Assembly: GCA_022478985.1 (NCBI GenBank)
Contig: JAKSZP010007894.1
Span: 124,001 to 188,000, forward strand
Length of the DNA: 64,000 nt
Direction of reading: 5' to 3'
Source of the DNA: Massospora cicadina
Taxonomy: Eukaryota; Entomophthoromycota; Entomophthoromycetes; Entomophthorales; Entomophthoraceae
The translations under genes were made by a program, and so were the position numbers. How positions within the stretch are numbered: position 1 is the stretch's first letter; every line of letters starts with the position of its first letter. The notes beneath the pieces were generated by a model that saw nothing but the letters and a program-made list of their open reading frames with translations, was not told where the DNA came from and searched no databases. Positions 22,560-34,659 of the stretch are shown piece after piece.

Positions 22560-23022
22560 CCAATTTATAAACACAGCCTAATTTTTTATTTGATTCTGCT
22601 ATTATATCAATTTAACCTGATCTATTTAAATATCTAAATGTAACTTTCTTATGTATATCTGCTGATCCCTAATTCTCTACAAAAAGAATAAGCTTTTTTC
22701 TTTACCAAATTGCCACCAACTAGCGCTCCACTGGTAGTAAAAGGTTGGCAACAAGTCTTAGATACCTGCTGACCTTTACTTATTACAGGATATTATCATA
22801 AAATATTAATTTCTACCATTTCAGCCTGATTTCAAGTTTTCTTGGTTTTCTAGTTCTGTAGCCCATTAAATGATGGCCATCATTACTAAAAAGGAGACCC
22901 CTTTAAAGCTTCATCACCTTCAAAGAGATTGGTTTCTTATAATCCCAGAGAAACTATAGATAAAATTTCCTTAAGAATGACCAGAGCTTACAGGAACTCC
23001 AGTATGTATCTCTCTGAGAAAG
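22560..23022. repeat. Satellite-associated module M2, copy 1
   Basis: It shares an ordered set of blocks with 26500-26930: ACCAAC..GCTCTCCAAC-like, TTTGGTGGTTCTGT-like, AGGA(G/C)CCC.T and GAGATTG. A weaker third copy may lie at 58440-58660. It follows satellite units in each place. No coding signal. Confidence 0.45.
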
Positions 23023-23038
23023 CCAATAGACTGGTTTT

Positions 23039-24924
23039 TTAAAACTAGTGTTGCCAAACCCAAAAAGGGGGAGCCGCCACACATCTTTATTTAAAAATGG
23101 AACAAATAAAGGGATTATTAGAAATAAAAAATTCCCAATATGGCACCTCAACTAACAGTCTAGGAAGCCATATCAGAAGGCAATGAAGCCTTAGAAAAAA
23201 TTTTGTCTGGCGACTGCTTTAGCTGGCGACCATGGCGGACAGCATCAGGGTGGGAGCATCAGCGACATGGGCATAATGACATATAGTTGTGGGTTTTCTT
23301 CGCTAATGAGGCTGGCAGTTTCCTTTGCCTCAACGTATTGAGCAAGTATCTTAGCAAAAGTGATGAGAGCATGCACACAAGTGAAAGATTTGAAGTTCCA
23401 GCAGGTTTCAGGATAATTGGGGTCAAAAAGAGAAGTTTTTGCTGCGTCAATGCAAGTGCAGATCACACCAAAATCAAGCTCCTCAATTCATACTTTGCAA
23501 CTTCCTCAATATCATGGGAAAATTTGTGATAGGAATACCCTCAACAAGGGGCTCCATCGCCACATAAAGTTGCTGGCGAAGTAGGGTGTTGGCAGGGGAA
23601 GTGCAGCCTTTAAAGCCATTTTATTAATATTTTTATAACTTAAATAACCGTTTTGAGATCAAAAACGGATAAGATGTGAATTGGGAGGGTCAAAGAAGAA
23701 CACCTCAAAAGAAAAATTCAGTTTCACATGGTACAGCCATATGTACTCATTAATTCATTCAAAAGCCTCGAATGGATTGGATTCAGCCAGCACTGGGCCA
23801 GCCTCCAGATTTGGGGCAGTGGAAGGAGCTGATTGGTCACACGCTGTTGACCATGGTAGCTCAGCTGTAACTAGTTTAGCCATTGTCTCAGGATTCTGTA
23901 ATGCGTTCATATTGTTCAAAATTTGTTAAAATTTTCTATTATTTGATTGGCTGCCACCTTGGCATTGTTCCAGATTTTGCTGAAGTTGAGAGCGGGAGGA
24001 TTGAACCCCATTCAAAAAATTGGGCTGAACTGGCCACTGATCCAATTCTGGAGGGAGAAGTGGCGGAAGTGACATTAGCAGAAACCATAGGACACTTCCG
24101 CTTCAAATGATCAAGCACAAAGCATAAATGGCGTGGCCATTCTCAATGCTCACCCAGAATGGCTGATCAGGGGCAGATCTGATCATTTGTGAGAGGGAAA
24201 TGGGCCATGGGTGTCATAATGGAATAAACAGATAGTCGCAAAGGCATTCAGTCCTGCAAAACGATCTTCTCCATTAAAAACCATGAATTGCAACATGGGG
24301 TCTGCGCCGTAAATGGCCAAACCCTCCATGAGCTTGTGGCGTAGGCGTTCAGTGGAAAGTTGGAAGGAAACTTGGCATACTGGACCACCAAAGTGGCCAA
24401 ATCTGGTAGCCATGTGCAAATGGTTTGAAGGGAATATTTTTAAAACTTAATAGCAGCTTAGATGCTGCTGTTGCATTGGCCTTGGAATGGAAGCTGAGGC
24501 AATATACCCCTTAAAGGTGCAGAAATCAATAAAATGGTCAGCTTAAAAACCGTCATGGCCATCTCAATGATGGATGAACTTGCATATGGGAAGAAAACCT
24601 ATATTCGACCCAGAGGCCAAAATGAAAATTGCTCCATGGGAGCACCAAAGGGCTCCAGAGCACCACCCAGGAACTTAGGAGGTGGGCTGCCAAGTCCCAT
24701 GTGGGGACATAACGCCAAGTAGCGTTAGGGGGCTAATAGAGCCAGCCTGGGTGTGCTTTTGCGATGGCCAAAATATGCCAGATGGTGGTGCACCACCACC
24801 CTAAGCTGTGGCAGCAGGCGTCAAGAGCATCAACATTTGTATGGTTTGGCTCAATTGAGCAGCATTTTTTGTATTTTCCCTTTAAAAAATCAAGTTTGTT
24901 TCAACTTCAGCGTCAAAAAGAAGA
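23039..24924 (-). mobile_element. ORF1-only retroposon, copy B
   Basis: Exactly flanked by a 16-bp duplication CCAATAGACTGGTTTT (23023-23038 and 24925-24940). Inside, the minus strand carries a decayed ORF1-like gene and, at 23039-23085, a diverged version of the shared 3' tail (TGGGTTTGGCAACACTAG, then TTTTAAA). At 1886 bp it matches copies A and C in length. It interrupts the M2/satellite region. Confidence 0.85.
23240..24560 (-). pseudogene. ORF1-like protein of copy B, broken
   Basis: The piece 24419-24183 contains LRHKLMEGLAIYGADPMLQF, the same block as LHQELMAGLAAYGSNPILQL in copy A. Further on, a damaged knuckle reads CFVLDHLKRKCP near 24110, missing the first Cys. The piece 23466-23245 (CVHALITFAKILAQYVEAKE) aligns with the helical region of copy A. 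Many stops. Confidence 0.7.
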
Positions 24925-24940
24925 CCAATAGACTGGTTTT

Positions 24941-25060
24941 ACTTCTGAAAAAAGCTTATTTCATGACACACTTAGCTGTGTACTTGGCAACCTTGGTGCC
25001 TATGGAGACCTCTCAATACTTTTACACTTTTTTACAACATTCTTTTTGTTTTTTTTTGTT
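24941..25060. repeat. Single satellite unit fragment
   Basis: TGTACTTGGCAACCTTGGTG, then CCTATGGAGACCTCTCAA and a T-rich run, match the middle of the 168-bp unit. Confidence 0.65.
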
Positions 25061-26095
25061 CTAGTAAATGAAAGCTTAAGATAACTCATTTGGGTATTTG
25101 GATGTCAGAGCTATAAAATTAAGGTGGAATATTTTTAACTCAAAGGTTCTAACTTACTTTTGGGATGGCGCATTGTAGAAGAATGGTTTTTGAGAAGCGA
25201 TTTCCAGGCACTATGCTTAAGTATGTTCTGCGTATATGGAAACTACCATGGGTCACAACTTCTAATGCTATTATTGGGACTATACAAAGAAATGGAAATT
25301 TTTGGCTTAACGAAGAAAGATTATAATTATTAATAATTTAAGAAGTATAAAGATAGTGTTATTTAAAGTACCAGGAGAAAGTCAGACATGATATGAGTGA
25401 TAGGCGAATAACATGTGTGAGGGTTGAAGGATATTCAGGAATGCAGGAGGTGATGGCATAGTCTAAGCTCAGAGTTGAAGTAGATCATTATTTCTTGGAA
25501 AAAATGGATTGAGATTAAATAAATGGTAAGTCTTTTAAGTGGTTTTCAGTATGTGTCGTTAGGAAGCCAAATGGTACGAAAGTATAATGTGTCATAAGGT
25601 GGTTAATGGAGTGAATAAAAGAGTTAAACACTGAATATCCTTCAGACTTGAAGTTGAGATGATATTAAGTTCTTTTGGGCTTCTTCTCTCTCATCAACCA
25701 GTGAAGCAATATTTGGGGTTATTTATCCAGAATTCGCCTGGCAGTGAGCTCCCATTGATGGGAAAAAGCGCTCAGTGCTAATAATATAAATCACCAATGA
25801 CTTTTCCCTTAGGGCCGATAAACCAATGTTTAGTAATATATAATGTTTTTTGGGCATTAGGCCCAAGGAAGTGTTGATTGACAATTAAGTGATAATGCTT
25901 TTAAGCTGTAGGATTAAAAAGCTCTGAACAATAATTAGACTAATAAATACTGTAAACCAAAGTTAAGAAATAATAAACAAGTCAGGAACCATATGTTAAG
26001 GCTTCATTTAACCCAAGGCCGAAGCCTGACACTACTTTTATCATCCAAAATTAGATACTAAGGCGCAAAATTTCGGTGCTATAACTTAAAAAAAT
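25061..26095. other. Unassigned 1-kb stretch
   Basis: It separates two satellite segments and does not resemble the unit. It is AT-rich and shows no coding pattern and no clear terminal repeats. It may be an insertion or a solo LTR, but I cannot show this. Confidence 0.4.
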
Positions 26096-26099
26096 TCCT

Positions 26100-26500
26100 A
26101 TATAGTCTCTAAGTTGTCTTTAATCCACCGCTTGGACATGCGCTTGGTAATTTTGGTGCCTATAAATGAATTTTAAGCTTTTATCACTCCACAAAAAGAT
26201 AAAAGTTCATCCAGGATGGTTATCTGGGCTAAAGCTATTCTTAGATCTTTCTCATTTGACTATACCATACTTGCTTTAGGCTGGCTCATTTCAAACACTA
26301 CCACGCGCTTGGAAATCTTGTTGCCATAAAGTCTTTCCAAATTTAGTTATCAACATACAAATAACAGTTCCATATAGTATAGATACCATAGTGCAAATAT
26401 TTATGAGCTTCACCTAAAAAACCATCCCTTATGGAATCTGGATTGACCCTTTTATAATTTATGTAAGTCATGCAAAAGACACTTTTTCACTTAAAAACCC
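26100..26500. repeat. Satellite segment (about 163-bp spacing)
   Basis: Anchors at 26223 (TATCTGGGCT) and 26386 (GATACCATAG), with CGCTTGG.AA.TTTGGTGCC and GGCTGGCTCATTTC blocks in the right order. Confidence 0.7.
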
Positions 26501-26504
26501 AATT

Positions 26505-26930
26505 TTGTAAAGGACCATATTTTCACTTCGTTTAATTAAATTTAATAGAATATATGTCTAAACTGATGCTGTCAAATATCATAATAAAAGCCATTGCTGC
26601 TCATATATTGGTTACCATTATTCCTATCCAAAAAAATTAAATAATCCACGTTACCAACATGCTCTCCAACTAAAGCTTCCCTGAAGGACAAAAGTTTATC
26701 AGCTCACTTTTAAGTGGCTGATGACTTGCTTAATCTCTTGGGATATATTTTAGTATAAATCTTAAATTTGCATGTCCTCAAGCATTCTTTTGTTTTGGTG
26801 GTTCTGTGAACTTTATGGTTGATGCTTATTTGCGCCCATTAGGAGCCCCTCTAGAAAGTTTTTAAATTAAGTGAGATTGCCTACCTCAGATCCCTGTCAA
26901 CCTGTCACATATTTCTTCTATCTAAGGCTT
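26505..26930. repeat. Module M2, copy 2
   Basis: Ordered short matches to 22560-22930, and the same position right after satellite units. Confidence 0.4.
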
Positions 26931-26984
26931 TTGCAATGTACTAAAAGTTACTTTCTTTATGAAGGATATGCTAGTAGCCTAGTT

Positions 26985-27418
26985 TTATTTCTAAAAAAAT
27001 CCAGTTGCTTGACACTCTTAGCTTTGCGCTTATGAATTTTAGTGTCACTAGTCCTCCAAAGTTTTTTTGCATCACGCATAATTTACATTTTCATCCAGGA
27101 TTGATACTTGTGCGCAAACATATAAAATCTTGAACATCTTGATTGTTTTTATACAGTCTCTAGACTAGCAGGTTTCCTACCCTTAGCCATTATACTTGTA
27201 ACTTAGTGCCAATATCTACCTCCCAATGCACCTTACCTTAAATATAGCCTAAAATCTAGGTTATTTACTGTATTCAATTTTTTAGGAGATTACTTTTTCC
27301 AAACCTTCCCATAAATGCTTTAGCTTTGCTCGTTACAAAAATTTAGCTATTATCTTTTACCTTGGTTTTGATGTATAATCCAAAGATTTTATCACCTTTT
27401 ATACATACTACAAATACT
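26985..27418. repeat. Satellite segment truncated by GYP4
   Basis: About 2.5 units: CTTAGCTTTGCGCTTATGAA, GTTTCCTACCCTTAGCCATT and CCTTGGTTTTGATG mark successive copies of the same block. The last unit stops at the left end of GYP4 (27419). Confidence 0.6.
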
Positions 27419-27817
27419 TGTTGCAACCAGATTAATAACAGGGCAATATAACCACAGGTAAATATTGCACTTTTTAAAGTCAATGCTGTATAAAGACTTA
27501 ATACCTTAGAGGTTAATTTGTAACCTTATGAATTAAGTCGTTTTTATTAAAAATTCTGTAATTCACTTTGGGGTGGTGTTGGTTAGTACTTCCATTTTTG
27601 TTACAGATCTGTTGTGGTAATAAATAAATTAGTTACGTCAGGAAGTTATTGATCTTAATATTTGTAGCCTCATAGTCTAAATAACTCAATCAGTCACTTG
27701 TTCATTTCATTCATCTTTTTGCAAAATACTCCATGGCATCTGGAATTTTTCTTAGTTTGACATTTTATCAAAGGTATCCAAACCTTCTATAATAATCCTG
27801 TTTCCAGCCTATTGACA
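27419..27817 (-). repeat. GYP4 3' LTR
   Basis: Colinear with 56681-57072: both start T(G/A)TTGCAACCAG, share TTTGTAGCCTCAT and ACCTTCTA..AT.A.CC, and end ATTGACA or ATCAACA. Confidence 0.7.
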
Positions 27818-28589
27818 GGCCTTAAATTGCGCCTGGCTGATATTGTGTTCTACTTATTAGGGTTAATAAAGATAAAGTTTGTACGACTTTACATCAAATG
27901 AAGGAGAGTGGTAGAATAGCGGGTTGATTCCTGCTTTACTCTGAGCAAGGTTTTGATTGACACAAGATTGAAACTAGCACAGCCTAAAAAACTATTTGTG
28001 GTATTTTTATCCCAAGGGGAACCCGCCTCATTTATTTTTTTATTTCAAATGAAGGCAAAATTTTGACCACCAATTTGTGGAGATAAATATGCGGAATGAG
28101 CTAAATTAATACTAAACAAATAGTTCTTGGATAAAAAATGAAGCAATGTGGTAAATAATGATGGTGAATTTTAAGATATATGTTTAGCAAAATATATGAC
28201 GGTTTCTTGACAGAATTCAAATTACCAAAGATTTGGCAGCGTGGTCTATGTGAAGTTATTGGTATTTGATTTCATATTTATGGTTAAAAACCAATTTTAA
28301 CATGACTCCCCACTTTATCAATCAAAAATATAAAGAATTTGCATAATACGGCTAACTATGTTATTAAATATTAGTGTCAATGCCTCAAAATTTAGTTGAA
28401 ATTGCTTTAGAGATAGGGCATGTACTTTTTTAATGATATATCCCTTGTTTAGATCATTTAGCAAATTGGTGTCTGTTGACATTTTCTCTAAAACTTTGAA
28501 TTAACCTTTTTAATATTTGTCTATTTTGTCAGTCCTACCAGACCCAAGGTTTTCTTATAAAGCGCCACAACGCACATCAAAGCAAAAAA

Positions 28590-29400
28590 AGAGGTCTCTA
28601 TTGTGGTTTGCCGCACTTCCTGTAACTCATTTTCTGAGTTAGCGCATTGGAGTAGGCCTCAGTCTGGAGCTGAATTACTTTCTAAAAAATATTCTCCAGA
28701 TGTTCGTTTGGGCTTATATTATCTCCGTGGATTCAGAAATACAAAATCAGGAGTAGTGCAGTCTATTTCCAGTATAATATTTAAAATGATGACCTCATTA
28801 AAAAGTGAATTGCATTACACAAATACACAATAAAAGAAGAAAAGTAGCTGGATGAATTACATGAAGGCAACTTCCTGAGGATGCCAACTAGAGTACAGTT
28901 GACACATTCTACTATGTCATTGGCTTTGGGGATATAAGTCATGAAAAGAGCTTTTTAAACCCCCTTTAACCCGTTAAGATTTGGTATCACCTGAGAGATG
29001 AAGTTGGCACTGTTATTATCAAGATGAATTTAGGGCTCTTGGCTGTAGATCTTATAAACAAATAAAGATTTGGTAGTTGTTTTGGTCATTAAGTCTCTAA
29101 TAATTTTGGACTCCACCCATTTCATAAGGTTGTTGATGACTACAATAACATACTTAAACTGGCCTTCGCTAACAGGCAACAGCCTTATGACATCATTTAA
29201 TATTGTGTAAAAGCAGATTTTGGTTTAACTATATGGTATGTGGTGCTTATGTAGTATGAGCTCCGCTTGATAATCTTTTCAACATCCAATGGCCTTATTA
29301 ACTTCAAGATAAATTGAATCCTTATAGTATTATTGTTTCAGATACTTAAACATTTTGATCTTCCATGTCCATAGCCTTTTATGCTCCAAAAAGAAAATCT
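28590..29400 (-). pseudogene. GYP4 integrase, broken
   Basis: Near 29140-29108 the minus strand reads VINNLMKWVES, matching AIDHLTRWVEA of gypsy integrases. Near 29040-29005, PKFILIITVPTS replaces PKVLMSDNGTNF. The region from 29200 to 29400 should hold the zinc-binding part but is unreadable. Similarity to GYP1 8840-9060 supports the call. Confidence 0.6.
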
Positions 29401-29540
29401 TTCTCTATACTTTTAGCATAGAATTTTTTAAAACTTATATTACTTTAAATAGCTTCTTGTCTGTGATGATGGTATTTTCATTAATTAATCCAAGCGCATT
29501 ACAAATTCTGTCAGAAGAGAATCTATAACTCTCCTATTTC

Positions 29541-29589
29541 ACATCGATGAATCCCCCCCTTGGGTTGGGACCATCTAGTACTAAAAAAA
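29541..29589 (+). mobile_element. Tiny 49-bp poly(A)-tailed insertion with 16-bp duplication
   Basis: ATAACTCTCCTATTTC occurs at 29525-29540 and again at 29590-29605. Between them lie about 40 unique bases ending in a run of A. Duplication plus A tail is the signature of LINE-mediated retroposition, here of a very short RNA or a severely 5'-truncated copy. I do not recognise the source RNA. Confidence 0.6.
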
Positions 29590-30026
29590 ATAACTCTCCT
29601 ATTTCCAGAGAGATGATAGGGAATACTCCCCAAACACCCTGGGGCAAAAAATACTAAAAGAAATAATAAAACACTGAGGAAGGTCCTATCACTTGTATGA
29701 TTTGAGACTAATCTGATGATGTCTACTGTAAGATAAACAGAATATTTATCATTACAATTATCATTAAAGGTAATATGCATTTTTAGATAAAGTAAAACAG
29801 CCAACTAGGATGTTGGTCAAGCAAAAGTGAACATATAGAAATTGGGAATATATGAAATTGTCAATGTGCTGAGGGAATGATCTAGATCTATCCAATTGGA
29901 CCAATTTACAATCACATTTTGATATTATATTTTGAGATAACACGAATCAAGTTCTTTATTTCAGTTAAACATTCTAGATCTGGAAATATTATAGACAGAC
30001 TGGGACTCAGATTAATAATTTCCAAC

Positions 30027-30734
30027 CCTTGGAAAATTATGCGTACAAATAATAAATAAGAATGTCCTGGGTTCAAGTCTCCCCAAAAATATAAGTTTAT
30101 CTCCCATCCCAACTCTTGGTTGAATAATCTTGATCAGAGTACAATTTTACTCCTATTCCTCGGCAAAAAGCCTTAATGTTGGTATATGGTTATGTTGAAC
30201 CCATGGCAGAATTGGTGGACTCATCAGAGACTTCTCAAATCCCATCTGCAATTTAGTTCAAATTCCTAAGTGAAAAAAATCTCCTTACATAGACCTGAAG
30301 TGGGTTCCAGGAGGTGAAACTAATTTTAAAAAGTTTGATTGGATTAAATATATTAAATCCTTACCACATGGGTTCATCCTATCTGCTATTAGCCCACCCC
30401 CAAAGTCAAGTCGAGGGGTAGAGATTCTCAAGAGCTCTGATAGGTCAAATTGTCATATTTCCTAATCAAGCTACCCTCTACTTATAGCGATTCTCTTGCC
30501 CCTCTCATTTTCTAGTCTCAAATTTCTTTAAATACTAGGAGGCGATATTCTAATGTGGGATAAATTTGTCCCTATTTTTATTATTAATGAGATTGTTTAA
30601 AAAATTTGACTTGTGGTTAATTTTTCCCCTAAAATCCTTAACAACACAGAGAGTTTCAATACTCATGCAATTGCTAATTGTCAAAATCCTGTGCAAAAGC
30701 ACCGGTGAGCCTTAACCCCCTCAGAATTTCAACA
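30027..30734 (+). repeat. GYP2 5' LTR
   Basis: Shared blocks with the 3' LTR: AAGTCTCCC, TATTCCTCGGC.AAAAG, GAAATTTAGTTCAAAT-like, TTTGATTAGATTATAT-like and, past the LINE insertion, GGTTAATTTTTC. It starts CCTTGG, where the 3' LTR has TGTCGG, so the canonical TG has mutated. It ends ACA. Confidence 0.85.
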
Positions 30735-30756
30735 TGAGGTTCTCGCTACAAGGGAG
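30735..30756 (+). other. GYP2 primer-binding site (diverged)
   Basis: TGAGGTTCTCGCTACAAGG immediately follows the LTR and aligns with TGGTGCTCACTACAGGG of GYP3, with the TGG altered. Confidence 0.5.
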
Positions 30757-30989
30757 CTTTTACACCACAATCCTTTACTAAAGTTGGAGGACGTCTGGGT
30801 GAGTAAACCTCCTAACCTCCCCCTTTATCTGAACCAAGGAAAGCTGCTTTAGAACAGCAGCTAACTAGTGCTTTGTCTCCACTTAAAAAATTGAACAGCA
30901 CCTCCTAAGGTTATCTTGAGACACATCAATTCTTCTATAAATCCCCCTTTAGAGACAAGTTTACCCCAGTTGAGGGTAGCATTGCATCG

Positions 30990-31950
30990 TTTCTCTTTGT
31001 TTGTCAATCTGCTATGGAAGGCATGCCGGACCATCAAAATTCAAACATAACTTCCCTAGATTGTGTCAGATGAAGCCAAAGGTAAAAGTTTCATATATAA
31101 AGACCCTTAATACGTGCGCGGAGGTCAAAAGAGCGTTTATGAATAAATTCTGCTCACAACATACTTTAAAAACAGACCTTTATGCGCCATAGCATGAAAT
31201 AAAGAGAATCTTTTGCTTCAATTTTGATTATCTCTAGTGTGAAGACCAATCACTAGTTCTGAAAAGATGCTACCACCTGAGGACGCCGTTACTGCCATTA
31301 TGACTGGATTGACCTTTCACCCTTCCATAGATAAATTATGATCTCAATGAAGCTCTTACTCAGAGATCTTCATGATATAAAGGAGGCTTTATTGTCTGTT
31401 GTATAATCTATAATGTTTAGTCTAATGGAGTTGTTATGATACCTCTGTGTCTAGTTGTTATGGATTCCCAACTGTCGCTTGGTGGAAAGATACACGATGA
31501 CTCCAATGGCCCCCCTCTGCTTGTTGACATACTGCAATCTGCACCTGCAGGGCGCTTTAAGATAGGCTCCACTAAGTCAGGTGAGGTTGGCAACAGTGCG
31601 TTATTGGTGACAAGGTAATCTCTCTTCCATCACGTGAACCCCAAGATCACCCTGAAAAATCAGTAGAGACCTTTACTTATCCCACGCTCTACCTCAAGGA
31701 TCTTTTCCTCCAAAGCTCTACCAGAATATCTCTCCAAGCCGCAGTCCATGACATCTTTAGCATCTTCTCTGGCCGTGCGCATTCAGAAATCTTCTCACCT
31801 GTGCAGAAACATGTTAATGAAGCTAAGGCGCTTCCTCCAAAATCCTAAATGGTAGGTGAGCACTCAAAGAACATCCCCTGTGACGAGGAAAGACTTGTCT
31901 TTAACCCCCTCCTATTTTACTTCTAATTTGCATAGATAACCCTCTGATGA
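30990..31950 (+). pseudogene. GYP2 Gag, broken
   Basis: Short frames between the LTR and protease. PPEDAVTAIMTGLTFHPSID near 31270 matches the Gag block LNLDDAITEVMSAFTSSAQL of GYP1. No intact CCHC knuckle is visible. Many stops. Confidence 0.55.
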
Positions 31951-32299
31951 CGAATATGAAGGGGGCTGTGAAGACGTTGGGTGTTATTTCTTAGGAGCCC
32001 TTTTGGAAGTGGGGATACCAGATTGGTTGCGTCCTTGTTAAGTTTATAAACCTATGCTACCCATCAAAACCTATTTCTGTCAGGTTATGAGGTTTCAGAG
32101 GTTAATGATACCTCCAGTAATTCTGACCACTCCAATGCCTCGCTGATCCAAACTACTCCGCATGTGCATATGCTACAATCCATTAAAGATAAGTAATATA
32201 AACCTCTCAAATACTTTTTTCCACTTTTTCTCTTAAAAGGTTCTAGCCCTCTCCCCCAACCTTGAGGGGAACTGTAATTAAGATGAGATCGTTATCAAC

Positions 32300-32740
32300 A
32301 GAGAACAGGTCATGGCTATCCTTGACACTGGATCTCAAGTGAATGTCAATTCCTCAAAACTTATTAAGAAGATTAAGCTGGCACCCAACTTGGATACACC
32401 CAAGAGTTTGGAACGGCAGGTCCAAATAACACTTGCGCTAATAGGGAATACTCCTCTTTACCCATCATATTTGGGAAGCTTATCCTGTAAGCCCCAGCTA
32501 TGGCTTGGCTAACAGTACTTATGAGATTATTATTGGTACCCAATTTACTCTCGAGTATGATGTAATCATCAACCTGAAACAGGGCTATATCTCCCTGCTT
32601 AACTATGAGGTTTCCCTGGTTCTAACCAAAAAGGACCTAAAAAAGATTACTCTTTCTCAGTCAAGTACCCTTCCTCCTCATTATCCCTACATTACACGAC
32701 GGCAGGGTGAAATACAAAGAGTTGCCTGAATCAGTGGACA
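32300..32740 (+). pseudogene. GYP2 aspartic protease, broken
   Basis: MAILDTGSQVNVNSSKLIKK (32312 onward) holds the catalytic Asp-Thr-Gly-Ser of retropepsins. After a frameshift, YEIIIGTQFTLEYDVIIN (32517 onward) is the second conserved half. It would cleave Gag and Pol if intact. Confidence 0.85.
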
Positions 32741-33149
32741 CTTATGAGGGCATCCCTTATTATGCGTCAGAAGAGGTTTTGGTTTAAGTGGGTGAACAAA
32801 AGGTGGTTGACACCAAGATTACCTTGAAAATCATCAACAATTGTTTATTGCTATAAAAACCATTGATAAAATAAGTACCTTAGAATATTGAGTAATGTCA
32901 GGAATACTAGACCCAGCCTACCAGCAACCTATCAATCCCTAAATGGAATCTTATCAGTAAGGACTGATCATAAAGAAACATCAGAAGATTAAAAAAGGCC
33001 TGATTATCCCAATTGAGGACATCTAACAAGTTCACTGTATCAAGTCTAGGTTTTTTGGGCTTGCCTGCTGATCAATTGTTATGTACTTTGTTTAATGTTT
33101 AAATTTCCAATTAACTAACCCCAGCCGATCTGGAAAAGTCCACACTTTA

Positions 33150-33830
33150 CTGGAGGCCTATAGCAACATCTTCTCCAGATCTGATACTGACTATGGGCAC
33201 ATCAAGAATTGGAGCCACACCATTGATGTTGGTGATGCCGTCCCATATGATCCAAGCCCAGTCATAAATAAAAAGGTGAGGAGCTTCAGAGGACGGAACT
33301 GAAACAGTTTTTAGACTTTTGATTACTAGTCCTTCCTAAAGCCCTGGTCATCTCCTCTCTTACTTATAAAGAAGAAGAATGGAGGTCATTGGGTAGTTAT
33401 GGACTAAAATTATTGAATTACCTCACAAAAAATAGTTACCCTATCCCCTGTAGTGACTATTCTCTTGCTCAACTCGCTTAATCAATGTTTTTTCTGCTAT
33501 GGACTTGGCTAAAAGATATTGGAAAATGGAACTTTCTCCTCAAGACAAGAAGAAATTTCTCTTATTTTCATTAAAGGCCTATTCCAACCAACGCGATTTT
33601 TCCAGCGGTTGTGCAATGCACCCGCAACCTTCCAGTGAAAATTGGTCACATTCTATTAGATCTTAAGCTGAGTTGTGTGATCATCTATCATGATAATATC
33701 ACCTTCTTTTCTAAAACTCAAATGAGCATCTGTAGCACCTAAATAAAGTTACCAACGCTTGCGGGCATTTAAGATAAAGCTTAAGCCCTTATAATGTAAT
33801 TTTTTAAAAAGATATTTGATTTTCTCATAC
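33150..33830 (+). pseudogene. GYP2 reverse transcriptase, broken
   Basis: LFQPTRFFQRLCNAPATFQ (near 33580-33640) is the PxGLxNAPxxFQ block with damage. CVIIYHDNITFFSKT (near 33675-33720) corresponds to VYLDDI, now YHDN, so the catalytic Asp pair is lost. Stops separate the blocks. Confidence 0.8.
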
Positions 33831-34089
33831 ATGCCATCTCACAAAGAATATTCTGACCCTAGAAAGTTTGTTTGAAGCTATTTCTAAAAAGCCTGCTCCC
33901 AAACCCTGCGTAATATTTAGGCATTTCTGGGCACCATGGGGTACACCACCAATTTGTCCTAAAGTTCTACTAGCTCAATGAGTCACTTGTATGCCTCCTG
34001 GAAAAAAAAACACTTTTCTATTGGTGTGCTGAACAGAGGGCAGCATTTGAGACTCTAAAGAAGTTGCTACAACAACGGCCTTTTTCCGC

Positions 34090-34490
34090 CACCCTGATTA
34101 TGGTAACCCTTTCTTATGTTAACCATAACCTATTATTATGCTTTTATAGTCACTCTTAGCCAATTGGATGTGGATGGTGTAAGACACCCAGTGTTTTATT
34201 CAGCAAGATTCTTTCAAAAGATAAACGCAACTACAGGTCACTGAAAACGAGTGACTGGCTGTCTTGCTCGCTGTAAAGCATTACCGCCATTTCTTGTATG
34301 AAACTGCCTTTATTGTGGTTACTAACCACGCCTTATTAAAGCGGTTACAGAATATGAAAGCTCCCACTGGACAGTTGGCTCACTGGGCATTGAAGCATCA
34401 AATCTATGACATGAAAATTGACACCAAGCTGAAACCCGCCATATAAACGTGGATTGGTTGACTAGGCTGCATGTCCTTCACCTCAATAAT
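34090..34490 (+). pseudogene. GYP2 RNase H, broken
   Basis: HPVFYSARFF (near 34190) and LAVKHYRHFLYETAFIVVTN (34264 onward), followed by HALLKRL and QLAHWALKHQIYDM, match the gypsy RNase H sequence through to the connection. One frame of 60 codons survives. Confidence 0.82.
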
Positions 34491-34659
34491 AGTGAAGCAG
34501 AGAAATCACATGACCTCCTCATGGACCAGGATGCCTGGGACAACGAAGATAAGCACGTAAATAATGTTAGTTTGACATTCCCTCAACACCAAGTTTTAAA
34601 ATGGTAAGTTATACAAAAAGTTAGGGGAGAACTGGTTGCCCTATCTCTGACCTTCAGAA

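Noticed and set aside
30040..30080. B-box-like GGGTTCAAGTC in the GYP2 5' LTR, suggesting a tRNA or SINE
   Set aside because: The same block lies inside the 3' LTR, and the spacing to any A box is far too short, so it is LTR sequence.
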